Shown: positions 45,236 through 56,592 of the stretch, piece after piece
Layout: each line of letters starts with the position of its first letter
Numbering within the stretch: position 1 is the stretch's first letter
Source: Grammothele lineata
Taxonomy: Eukaryota > Basidiomycota > Agaricomycetes > Polyporales > Polyporaceae
DNA: 64,000 bases
Direction: 5' to 3'
Assembly (NCBI GenBank): GCA_002150815.3
Contig: NDFF03000026.1
Span: 186,001-250,000 of the forward strand
Notes under the pieces: model-generated
Databases searched by the model: none
Told to the model about the DNA's origin: nothing
Seen by the model: only the letters and a program-made list of their open reading frames with translations
Program-made: the position numbers and the translations under genes

Positions 45236-48200
45236 ATGCGCTCCCACTTTCCACGGCTGCTCCTTGTCCTTGCGCTGTTTTCCTCGGAGGTATACCCTCA
45301 GGATGCTGCTCAAACATTCTTTCCGGCTGCAGTACCGCTCGCCGTCCGATCTCCTTACATGAATGCGTGGCAGCCTAGTGCTACAGGCAACACTCCTATG
45401 CCGCAGACAGTTCCACAATTTTGGTCTCTTTCGGTGCGTCCGTACCGCCTGCCTACATTGAGCTCATGTGCGTATGATTTGCGCAGGAGAATCTAGGATG
45501 GAGAGGAAAGATACTCGTGGATGGAAAGCAGTACACCTGGATGGGCGGCGCAGATACGGCAAATGAGACTATAGGGACGGTGGTTGACTGGCGAATAACG
45601 CCCACACGTTCCATATACACCGTTACCACAGGACCCATGAACCTCACGGTTACTTTTCTATCCCCGGTAGAGGTATGTACTCTGACTCAATTATGAAACC
45701 CTCGTCCGGTCCTTTCCATATCATGATGTAGGGTTATGAAGCTGAAGACCGGTGTCGCAGCCGTTAGACTGGGTCAAACAGTCTTTACCATTTGCATATG
45801 TGTCCCTAGAAGCCAATACTCTGGACGGCAATGCGCACTCAGTCCAGGTCTATTCAGAAATTACTGCAGGTGTGTGTGAATACGAGCTATGCAATGCCTC
45901 TAATTGAACATTCGTCCAGAATGGTTATCTGCGAATCGATCAAGTGTTGTCAGTTGTAACCGTGCGGAAACCGCCTCTGCAATGTACTACCAGCTCGCCC
46001 TCGAGCAGCCCGAGGCGGATACAGAGATACAGGGGCAAGCGCAGGACGGAAAAGCTTACTATGCCGTCGCAACGACCGTGCGGTTCCCTCTCCTCATCGG
46101 ACAACTGGAGTATTGACCCGACTTCCGCAACAGGGCCCAACGGTGTCATGGGAGAGCGGGATTGACGTAGATACCCGCTCTCAGTTTATCACGCACGGCG
46201 GATTAACGGATCAACTTGGATTTACGTCTGGCATCATTGGGCCGTAAGTGTGATTCATTTCAATTGTATTGTGAGGTGGGCTTGGAGCTCAAACAAAGTG
46301 TATCACAGCCCCTATAGCGTTGCTGCGTTTGCTCAGAATCTGGGCACCATCCAGTCTACCACGTCGCCTCTGGCGTGGGCACTCGGATATGTAAGAGATC
46401 CAGTTGTGACATACACTACGTCGTCCGGTGGACAACAATCGCGCAGGCCGTACTTTGTCACAGAGTTCTCTACAATATCTGACGCGGCAAGTTTCCTAAT
46501 GGTCAGCCCCGCTTCGCAGGAAGCTGACAATCTTTGTCCAGATTGATGACTTCGTGACCGACTTCGCCGCTGCTTCAGAACGCGCTGCTGCGCTGGACGA
46601 GAAGATCATCGCCGACGCTGCGAAGATCTCATCCAACTATGTCGACCTCGTCTCGCTTTCTGCCCGCCAGACGTTGGCTTCTCTTGACATCACCGTTGGC
46701 ACTGACTCTAAGGGTGATCCGAATCCATCAGACGTCAAAGTTTTCATGAAGGATGTGGGCACGTCTGGGTGTGTCTCCATCCGCTCGTTCCCGACCTATA
46801 TGATGTATGGCTAATGTCCTATAGTCGAGTGAACCCCGTGGAGCGCATATACGCTGCTTTTCCCGCGTTTCTGTACTTGAATTCCTCATTCTGTGGTGCG
46901 ATTCTTGCGCCACTCCTCGAAGCTCAAGAAGGCGTAGACGGCGTAAACTTCGCCGCCCAAGATCTAGGTAGGCGCGCTACGCAATCATCTCTTCGCGGAA
47001 CTGTAACGAAGGCCAATACAAGGATTGCAATATCCGGTGGCCAATGGGTCTACGCTCTCGCCAAAGAAGGGAGTCGAGCGTGAGACGTCGTTCTCTTTAA
47101 CCCGACTCCGTTTCTGAAACCGTTTTGCGGATATAGAAACCGGGAACATGCTGATCATGATGTACGCCCATGCAAGCAAATCCGGAAATGGGACCCTGAT
47201 TGCTCAATATGTGAGTAGCTATCATACACAGTGCACGACGGATATATACTTACGTCTCGCCTCAGTACAACCTCACCAAGCAGTGGGCAGACTATCTGGT
47301 GGAAAACTCGTTGACGTCGCAAGGGCAGTAAGTGATCCGCTCACGTCAAGATACTGAAGTAGGTGGCTCACAGTACATGGGATACTGTACAGGACGTCGG
47401 CGGACGGAGAAACCACCGCTAATATGACTAACCTGGCCATCAAGGGGATTGTCGGAGTGAAAGCTATGGCAGAGATTAGTGGTGCACTGGGACAGGATAG
47501 TGACGCGAACACCTACGACGTGCGTACTTAGCTTCTTCATGAACATTCTCTGAGGCGTGCGTATGATTTAGGGGCACGCATCTTCGCTCTTGCAGTCGTG
47601 GCAATCGCTCGCACTGTCCACGGACCGATCGCATATCCTGGGAGCATACGGTGACCAGAATTCTTGGTCCATATTGTACAACATATATGCCGACCGTCTG
47701 TTAAACACAAGCCTTGTCTCTCAATCAGTGCGTAAAAACATTCCACTTTAATTTTCCGAGTCCGGCACTGTCTCACTCACGCCCCTCGGTTAGCTGATGA
47801 ACAATCAAACACATTACTTCAATTCACTGTTCAGCAATGGTGTGTCACTTTGCTGTATATCAGGCTTGTGCGAAGCCTCTGAACAGTAGTCTAGCTCCCG
47901 AATTTGGCGTTTCCGTCGACAGCGAGTTAGGAAATACCGCGAGCACAGGCATGTCTCTGTTTTCCCCTTTCAAGTGTTTATAAAGTTCAAGAGCTCCTTT
48001 CAATACGATAATATCTCAGCGTGGCTCCTGTTCACGTCGGCCATCGTCACGGACAATAGCGTACGCGACAAGTTTATACAGAGCGCGTGGGCCAGAGCGA
48101 GTTTCAACGGAACCCGTGGCGCGTTCCCTGATCATTACGATGACGGGTCGGGGCAGGCGTTTGACGGTTTTGCAGGGTGAGTCTAGTTATTGAGGCCTGG

Positions 48201-48908
48201 AACGAGAAACTCAAGTCTGCGTGTACGCAAACCTATCCACAGGCCGGCACTGGGCGCCATGTTCGCGCACCTCGCATTGACGTGGGTCCGCTCGCCGCCA
48301 CGCGGATCTCATCCTATGCTGATGGAGCTTGGGGTTTTAGCGTGCCGGACCGTGCTATCATTGCGCCGCCTCTAACTCCCATGAGGAGCGCTGATGACGG
48401 CGACGCTGGCGGAACACATAAGAACGTCGGTGCCATAGTCGGGGGGATCCTTGGAAGTCTCGCCATCCTCGCCATCGCCGTTGGTGGGGTCGTGTACTTC
48501 AAGCGGACCGCACGGCGCCACGAACGCGCGCAAAACGTACTGGACGACACCAGCATTGACGGTCCGGCGACAGACGTCTTCGCACGGCCTTTTGTGCCAG
48601 AAAGGGCACTGCCTCCAATCCCGTCTACGGCTCCTGGCTGGAGCAAGCAAGCGACGCTTGCGCACGAGGACCCTCGGGCATCCATGCTCAAGACCGCCAA
48701 AGGAACGAGGGCACGCCCTGTGTCAATGGATGTGCAGTGCTCGACGAGTGATTACGGCTTCATCTCGGGGCGAATGCTGGAGTTAGAGGCCAGCGCAACA
48801 CCGCTGGACATGGCAGACCTGCGCGGCGAGGTTGCATGTTTGCGGCAGCAGATGGCGGAGATGCGGCAGCAACGGGCGTTGGAGTTACCACCTTCGTATT
48901 CGGACTGA
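45236..48908 (+). CDS. Glutaminase A family protein, cell-surface anchored
   Basis: Secreted glutaminase of the DUF5127/DUF4965/DUF1793 type (compare Aspergillus GtaA), releasing ammonia from glutamine. It begins with a signal peptide (MRSHFPRLLLVLALFSSEVY), then FFPAAVPLAVRSPYMNAW, GWRGKILVDGKQYTWMGGAD, TPTRSIYT, GPMNLTVTFLSPVE, DWVKQSLPFAYVSLEA, EWLSANRSS, TLASLDITVGTDSKGD, VERIYAAFPAFLYLNSSFCG, GNMLIMMYAHASKSGNGTL, LAIKGIVGVKAMAEI, SWSILYNIYADRLLN and WLLFTSAIVTDNSVRD. The luminal part ends MFAHLALTVPD. A membrane span (VGGILGSLAILAIAVGGVVY) and a cytoplasmic tail of about 130 residues ending ELPPSYSD follow. One intron uses a GC donor (47949-47950). The join near 47839-47885 needs a weak donor (GTCACT) or hides a one-base error. 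Otherwise intact, about 18 exons. Confidence 0.87.
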
Positions 48909-49120
48909 TATGCCGCTTAGGATGTGGGCTTTCTTGTAAGACGGTGCAATCTCCCGTTACTCGTGTACGAATAGTCGCGTCTGTTCACGGCAATGATTCC
49001 AAGTTCATGGGTGTAAACAATGATCCAATGTATTCCAAACTCGAACTGTATTCTTGAAATGAGCTTGTGCTAGTGCAAAGGCGTTCCTCAAACTTTCTGC
49101 GCCTTCGCTGGTCTGTACAT

Positions 49121-50210
49121 CTACCACATCTTGTGAGGAAGAGCGTCATTTTTTGCTTCTGGCTAGCACTCACGAGGATTACTGGCACAGGTGCGTTGTG
49201 CCATGCTGGATTCTCGGCGCCGAGCGTACCTCTTGCGACAACCTCGTAGCCCATGGTCTCGTAGAAGCGATAGCTACGACCGGTCCAGACAAAAGAATCG
49301 CGACCCTCTGCGTCGCTCTGCAACCACGTCGTCAGACGTGCCAAGTAGTTCTTAAAGGTGACGAGAACTCAAATAAACGCGTACCATGTCAAGCATCTTG
49401 CGGACAAGAGCAGTGCCATATCCGTGACCCTGCACGTCAGGATCTACAGCGAGACCTTGAACCTCAAACATCTCCTCGAGTCGCTCCGGGCCGCCAAAGG
49501 CACTTTTCACCATGGCTTCGGTCGTTGCTTCATGCTCGGCGAAGCGCTGTAAGCGATACAAAAGCGGCAATCAGTAAAAGAGGCAGGATGTCATGTTTGC
49601 GCTAGGCGACAGCACACACCTTACGGCACTCTGTCGTCTGGAAATAGGAAAGTATCTTGCGGAAGATCTGGATGAGGAGCGGGAGGCTCATATGCCCTGG
49701 TGAACCGCTACAAAGGTGTCCGTCAAGCCCTCCCTTGTTCATAAGATGCTTTGAACACTCACTACTGCATAAACGAGTCGCCGGCGTGCACGGTGAACAG
49801 GCGGCTCTGGGAGATGGCACCTGCCCACATTGAGCCGTCTCGAAGGCGGCGGCGTGTTTCTGAGAACGGGTTCGTGTCGACACTCTACGCAGCCGCATTC
49901 ATGACAGCCAATGAGCCCGGTGCGATGGTGGGGGGAGGATTACGAAATGGGGATAAACTCACGTAGAGATACGCAAGATGCGGGTCTCCTTCGAAGGCTT
50001 TGACTCGAGTTTGTGTCATGCGAGGAAGGTCACCTAAAGCAGGAATGGGAAACGATATGCGATACAGTGGTCTGTAGGGAGGGACAGCGAGAAGTTGAAC
50101 GCACGATATCTGGCTAGCACGACCTCGACGGTATCCCGCACATTCGCTTTTTCCGTATTCGCTATGAGCGGGGTTGTTTCCGAGCTCTTCTGTTCGTTGG
50201 AGGGTGCCAT
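49121..50210 (-). CDS. GNAT-family N-acetyltransferase, copy 1
   Basis: Acetyl-CoA-dependent acetyltransferase; substrate unknown. Start MAPSNEQKSSETTPLIANTE; then DLPRMTQTRVKAFEGDPHLA, VDTNPFSETRRRL, RLFTVHAGDSFMQY, HMSLPLLIQIFRKILSYFQ and RFAEHEATTEAM. The acetyl-CoA-binding motif A is DPDVQGHGYGTALVRKML, containing QGHGYG. Motif B follows as SDAEGRDSFVW and YRFYETMGYEVVARG. After ENPAWHNAPVPVIL a short last exon adds MW and a stop (49121-49123). About seven exons, all in frame, matching the paralog at 61830 exon for exon. A family with N-terminal SETTPL and TRVKAF blocks is seen in basidiomycetes, but I know no assigned function. Confidence 0.88.
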
Positions 50211-50644
50211 CCTCTATGCCTCTTGAGAGTCAAGGATGACTGTTGCGTATATTAGAGACCGTCGTTGGTACTGTCGAAATGGGAATGCGGCGTGGACACG
50301 GGGATGTGTCTCCGAGGAATTGCATATTGTTTCGTCGCCCAGGGCCGCTCGCTGATACATAAGCGCATCATGCCCGCGCTCAGTCTAGAAAGCTGGGTAG
50401 AGAGCTCGTACTAGAGAAAATCAGGAAGATCGAGCGAAGGGTATGTCCGGTCCGCTCCGACGGACTCGGAGACACGGCGAGGCGGGGGCTCGGTCACGTG
50501 GACACCGTCCCGCGCGTCGCGTCGCGGTTGTGTTCGGGCACGCCTCTCGTTGAATCGGGATTTCGCCTTCTCGCCACCTTTCGACTGACCCATGCCACAT
50601 TCACGAACTTGACAAACGACACAAGACGATCACCAAACCTCAAC
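50211..50644. other. Divergent intergenic region between GNAT copy 1 and the HMMR-like gene
   Basis: 434 bp with two promoters. TAATATAC on the minus strand near 50244-50252, about 35-40 bp before the GNAT ATG, may be its TATA element. Confidence 0.4.
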
Positions 50645-53164
50645 ATGTTCTCAAGAGGGACAAGATTTCCTGCTACAAAGCGTGCGCTCTTGAATATCTT
50701 GTTGGACAACTCATAGGCTGAACATCGTTCATCGAATAGCCACCGGCGTTCCGGGCCCTGGGGCTTACGATGTGCAAGGTACAATAAATCTCTCTTTCTT
50801 TGAATGCATTGACCAAGTAAGCGTGTAGATCCCGAATATGACGCATACAAGCGCGGCGCATTCCTTGAGAAGACGAACCGCTTTGGTAAGGACAAGCCAT
50901 CCGATGTACAAGGTATGTCCTCGAAGAATGCCCAATGGTCTCACGTCTAACGACAGTTAGGCCCTGGCGCATACGAAACTGAGCCCGGCGATGCACAGAA
51001 CCGTCCACCAACAAGGACCTCCAACAACGCTACTGGTACCAACCAGTTAGCCGTTCTCCAGCGTAAACTTGAGGACTTGGAGAAGATGCATATAGAGGGG
51101 AAGAAAGCAGTAAGTCTTCAGTCTTGAGACCCCCTTGCATTGCCCACAATAGGCCCCGCAGCATCACCTCGAACAAGAACGCCTCAAGCTCGAGCTTAAC
51201 CGTGCCCTACGTACTGCTGTCGAGCAGACCGAACGTGCTGATAAACTCAAGAAGCAGAATGATACGCTGGATGCACGCGTGCAGGAGCTGAAGAAGGCGA
51301 GCGCAGCTGAACAAGCAGAGCTACGTGACCTCCGTCTCCGCCTACGTACCAGTGAACATGAGCGCGCGCAACTCGCGGCGAAACAGGGCGACACCGCCGA
51401 AGCGCGCAAAGTAGAGGCGCGCCGGAAGGAGGAGATCAGGGAGCGAGAGCGCAAGATCGCAGAACTCGAGAAAGCTCTAGGTGTGGAGAAAAGGCGGCGC
51501 GAGGCGGTGGAGGCGAAGTTACAGGAGGCGCAGGCGAGAACGGATGAGCGGGTTCAGCAAGCTCGATCAGCAGCTGAAGAGATGAAGGCCCAGTTAGAGG
51601 ATGTGCGGCGGGACGCGGACAGGACGCGCATTGAGCTTGGGCGGATGGAGGCTCGGTCGGGCGAGGCTGAGGAAGAGCTGCTTGACCAGTTGGAACAGCA
51701 CCGATACGCCCTCAGCCGCGTTGCTCAAGAGTATGGCCGGCTTGCTTCCACCTCCGTCTCTATCTCCGTCCATCAGCAGGTCAAACACGAAGCCGCCGCC
51801 CTGCAACTTCGAAGCTGCCGCTTGGAGCGGAAGCTAGCGAACAGTGATGCCCAGGTGGCTGAACTGGCGCATCTCATTCGGCAAATCAAGGAGGAAAAGA
51901 CGTTCCTTTCTGCTCAGCTCCGCGAAGCTCAACAGGAGATCGACGCTGTCCGACAAGCACTCCGCGATGCCCCTCATATTCCTCACCCCGACCTCGAAGA
52001 CCTCGTCGAGCTCCAAGCCTCCATCCATGACATCCTGGAAACGCAACGTGCTACTGACCGGGAGGCTAGCGACGCAGTGCAATCCAGCACAACGGCATGG
52101 GCAAGCTTCGATCGCGCCCGGGCAGATTCCCTCCTCTTCCACTCTTCCCTGCTCGCCAAGGAAGCCTCAGACGCGCGCAAGCAACTCGAGCAGCATACAC
52201 AGAAGCTCTCCGAGGCCGAATCCATGCACGCACACCTGTCCGAGTCCCTGCAGCGAGTGCAGGCCGAAAGCGCCGTGGCACAGCAGACGCTCGCGGAACA
52301 GACCGCGTCGCTCGCAGAAGCGAGCGTACGCGCTGAGTCGCTCAAGCGCGAGCTGGAAGCTGCACGCGAGGAGGCGCGTGAGGGCGTCGCGCGGGCGGAG
52401 CAGAGCCTCAGGGACGAGAAGAAGGCGGGCGAGCGTCTCGCGGCGGCGTTGAAGCAGGCGCGGCAGCAGGAGCAGTTCCTCCAGAGCGAAGTCGAGCAGC
52501 TAAATGCCGACCTCGCGGAGGCGGAGAAGTACGAGGCGGCGTACGCGTCGCTCCTCGCCGAGGTCGATGCGCTCGTCGAGAAGAACGCGCTCGCGGAGGA
52601 CGAGGCGCAGAGGTTGAGCAAGTTCAATGCGGAGATCCTCGGCCACAACAACCCGGCGCAGCGCATCCAGTACGTTGACCGCATCAGGCGCGAGCTGCAT
52701 GAGACCAAGCATGTGAGTCCGCTCCGTTGAAACTAGGAAAGGAGGGTGCTGATGTGCTCCCATGTCAATAGAAACTGCTTGTCTCTACGCGCGATCGCGA
52801 CGCGGTGCTCGTGGATAACGATGAGCTCCGCGCGGAGCTCGAGCTCTACAAGTCCGTCGCCGTACCGCACGACGCGAAGCCGCGCACGACGATCACCCGT
52901 GTGGCCCGCCTCCCCTCGAATGCGGCTGCGCCGTCCGAGCTGGATCCCACGGTGCCCTCGTCGGCGTCCACGACCACAGCTTCCTCGGCTGCGTCGTCAG
53001 CGTCGGGGCTCCGCGTGCCGTCATACACCTCGCAAGGCTCGGCATCGCTATCCTCGGGCGCGCGTTCGACATCAAGCGTATCGGCGACGCGGCTGACGAG
53101 CGTGCCCGAGCTGCCATCCGTGGCTGACTTTGGTGATGACATGACACTGGACGAACTCATGTAG
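50645..53164 (+). CDS. HMMR-like coiled-coil, probable microtubule or spindle protein
   Basis: The N-terminus resembles the hyaluronan-mediated motility receptor family: MFSRGTRFPATKP|TGVPGPG, AYDVQ|DPEYDAYKRGAFLEK, TNRFGKDKPSDVQ|GPGAYE. It carries two PGPGxY repeats of the type found in microtubule-associated SHIPPO proteins. Next come about 500 residues of almost unbroken coiled coil (Glu/Arg/Ala/Leu/Gln-rich), from LAVLQRKLEDLEKM onwards. The C-terminal part carries the HMMR signature: EILGHNNPAQRIQYVDRIRR followed by ELHETKHKLL. A Ser/Thr/Ala-rich tail ends DDMTLDELM, stop 53162-53164. Six or so exons, all in frame; ATG 50645 is the only start compatible with the conserved MFSRG. Function in fungi is not well known; a cytoskeletal role is inference. 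Despite the family name, no link to hyaluronan is implied. Confidence 0.85.
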
Positions 53165-53341
53165 GACTTGCTTGTACACGTTCACTGGATCTTGGGACTC
53201 GCATCTTGTGCTTGTTTATGACATATATCCACAACCAGACGGACGGAAGGCTTGCTATCAAAAGGCGAGAGGTAAGGTAGTCCAAAGTATACAACAATCA
53301 AACGAGACGAAGGGCATGCTCTAGGGTAATCAAACGTCATC

Positions 53342-55940
53342 CTATGCCCACGTTTTGGTCAAATCTGAGACGAAGAAGCCATTCCCAGCGTTGACTAGAT
53401 CTGTCGCTGTATCCTGCTCAGTGAAGAGATCGGAGTATATCCAAATATCCTGCCGAAGTCTTTCCTCGGCGATGTAGAAGTCAACGTCGACTTGTGGGTT
53501 CGGGGTATGATGCCTGTCCAATTGCGTGAGACGTTAGTCATCGAGGCATGGTATATCGTATCTTACACCGTGTTAAGATGATCCAGCACAGCTGCCACAT
53601 AATTCGAGAACTCCATACCGCACCAGGAGCACGTCGACTCCGCGTAGCGAACACCAGGGGTAGTAAGCATCTCCGCCACGATCCGTGCGCGGTTCGCAAC
53701 TTGGATTGCGCACGCCCTGGCAGCGTATTCTCCGGCCAGAGGTGCCCAATGAGGGATGTACGGGTCGAGAAGCCTCTGCGTTCCTGGTGGACGATGGGCT
53801 ACCGTGTCATGGAGTATCTAAGGTCCTACTGGTGAGCGCGGATCCGCAAAGCAAGCGAGGTGGCATACCGCAGCACGCCAGTCGAACACCTGTTGGCGCA
53901 TGCCTGTCACGCAGACACGGCAGGACAGCCGCGTGGGATGCTGGTCAAGTTGCTCCGGCGTTGCTGTGTCCGGGTCAAGACCGTACGCGGCAATGACTTC
54001 GCGCACACCCGTCTTCCGTCCGAGGACAGTCAGCACGAGATTCGCTCGAGTGTCGAGGAATAAGCCTTCGTTCCCGGGGGAGTCGCTTTGGAGGGTCCAG
54101 CTGTAATTTAATGCGCTCCGCGTGTATTCATCGTCCGTGGGCGGCGAGCGATCTCTGAGACATCGATGAGTGACAACGTTCGGCCAGCGTAAGAAACAGC
54201 TGTTGTAACTGCTATAACATTGTAAGCACTCGAAATTGGCGATAGCGAGGTCGAAGAGATTATCAGATCGTGTGTCTGCGCCCGTGCCCTGAAGCGCGTC
54301 ACGAACAACCTGTGTGAATCCGTGCTTGCGGTCCCTTATCCAAGAATCAACGAGGTCGGGGAACAAGTCGACGAGCTTGGCGGTGATTGACTCCGGAGTG
54401 ACGTCATCCGACGGGTCTGCCAATATCGCACGTACTTCAGGTAGGCCCACAAAGTCCATGAAGCTTCCCGTGAGTGACCGACCGGCCCCCGGAGCCCACT
54501 GTGCGTGTGTGTGCTCAGATATCAGAGTGACGAGACATTCAAATCGTTGTTGTATCCTCTGGGTCTGTGCTCTCTCCACACGTTGAGAGGAGAGATACGC
54601 GACAAGCTCCTCGCGCCCGCTCGTAAGCCATTCTGTGGTCTCGACTGGTATGCATTAATCTTCTCCAGAGCAAAAGAGCGGTGTACGCACTCTCATCATT
54701 GAGTTCTAACTTGGAACGGACTTCGTCCATTTGCATGAGGCGGCCTCGAACACTGCCCGTCCAAGGATTCGCAGTCCCATCATGATCTTGCTGCTCCCAC
54801 TGTTCGACTTGCTCCCAATGCACCTCACGAAGGACACTGTGGCATGTTGAGTGAGGGGCAACACCAGGACTTTCGATGACATACCTGTCTAAACGACTTC
54901 TTTTCGCCTTCTGTGAATATTGATTGTGCCACTGCTGAATCTGCTCTGCGCACTACGATAATCATCAGACAAGGACTAGCGTATCACAACGACTAAATCG
55001 ATCAAGAACAGACCTTTCGTTGTGTATCTACAATCTCTAGGCGTCTCATTATATAAGCCTTCCTGGACTCGTCACTCTGGAGGTTGGCCCACTCCCTTCT
55101 CACAGCAAGAATATCAGGCTTGTGATACATTCTGCCCCTCAGGTTTCTAGGGCCGAGAATTTTGAACAACGATTGGCATAGAACAGCATATCCTTGCTTA
55201 CCTTTGTCGGAAAGGCACCATAAGGAACATACTTTGCTCGTGAACATCCTGGGGAACTTCGAGTCGAGTGTTATCGAAATCTGGGAGCTCTGGAATTCGG
55301 TACTGATACCTGTGTAGGAGGGTGTAAGGATCTCATAATGGAAATAACGTCGAGAATCGCTTACATCCCGAGTTCACAATCTCCACAATATCTGGCAAAG
55401 AATCTGTAGATGAGTGGGATAGCGTCCTTCCTTTCCTGTCCGCAATTCTACGTCATGGTCGTGAGCATGATCACACGCTTGATGTACGCTGAAACGGTGC
55501 TAGAAGACTCACATGACAGTGATTCGAGAACAAGAGGTTGGTGAATGTAAGAACGTTCATCCACGGAGGTATTCCGGGGAGGGCCGGATCCTGTGCCCAT
55601 GCATCCGACCAGATTGGTTTCGACGACTTGCGTATAAGCATGCAACGGAACGCCTTGCTCGTTCGAGCGAGGCTAAGCAGATCACGGGGGTGACAGACCC
55701 TCAATATCTAAGACTTACACAATGAATATATTTGGGATACGCGCTGAGGAACACCCTTCAGTATACCTCGCATATGACGTCTAGAGGCATGTCCTGGAGC
55801 CCATCCTGCCGCAGCACTGCCACGCTACCTCGACCTGCAGCCGGACCGGCATTCCAGGCGGTTTGCATGCGATTCCCAATACCATCGTTTCCTGTAGTGC
55901 TTCCGTTTTCTATTGAGGCATTATGGCGATCGTAAAACAT
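53342..55940 (-). CDS. F-box protein with C-terminal zinc-finger-like motifs, copy 5
   Basis: Most distant member of the family in the window. Start MFYDRHNASIENGSTTGN, F-box DMPLDVICEV... with VCHPRDLLSLARTSKAF. Then IPPWMNVLTFTNLLFSNHCH, ARYCGDC, YHKPDILAVRREW, QWHNQYSQKAKR, and a long exon with APGAGRSLTGSFMDFVGLPEV. Motifs: FECLQC...LRWPNVVTHRC, CRVCVTGM and CSWCGMEFSNYVAAVLDHLNTHH (C2H2 pattern). The C-terminus VDVDFYIAEERLRQDIWIYS runs to the stop at 53342-53344. About 11 exons; frames are open where I could join them. The joins around 54600-54700 (NDE to the long exon) are uncertain. It lies tail-to-tail with the HMMR-like gene (177-bp gap) and head-to-head with chitin synthase. Confidence 0.78.
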
Positions 55941-56592
55941 GATCGTGAGATGAGGTAGAGTGTGGTGGTGGTTGCAGAAGAAGATATGACTGTTGTTGAG
56001 CGCTGGGAGCTCGCCGAGCTTCGAGGCTCTCACTTTCAAGCGCCCGTTGATCCTGTGACTCGTACTGCTGGATGACATTGACATAGACGTTATCAATCCG
56101 ATGCACGGTACTCGAGACAACATGAATGAAGGGGAAGGAAGCAGGGAGTAAAGCCGCATGACAGGAGTAATTTCCGGACGTCCTCTTCCAGCTTGTTTGC
56201 CGTCGAAACGCAGGATAAGCCTGAGTAGTATTAAATTTTAATCCCTTGCCAGCCTGAACGTCCGTAACGGTAGATCCAGTGGAGTGCACCACGTTAAGCT
56301 TCTTTCGAGCAGAACTAGTGCAAAAGTAATGATGGAACTAGAAGATGGCCGGGATGGAACGAGTCCTGATCGTGAGCGCTTGAGCGCGCCTGGCCTACGC
56401 GTTGAAGCTTGACGCCTACAGCGCGACCACGTGATGAGGAGCACACAAGCCGAACGCGTTGAATGCGATGGCTGCGGCGGTGTTCCCGCGTCCCAGCCCG
56501 TTCGACTTGGCCATCTGCTCTGGTCCTCCTCTCGCCCTCCTTCGCTTGTATACTCGCCTGACACATGCTAGCGGGGTCTATCAATTAAAGAC
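55941..56592. other. Divergent intergenic region between F-box copy 5 and chitin synthase
   Basis: 652 bp with both promoters. A TATA-like GTATAC sits at about 56547-56552, roughly 45 bp before the chitin synthase ATG. AT-rich TTAAATTTTAA lies at about 56229-56239. Confidence 0.4.
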
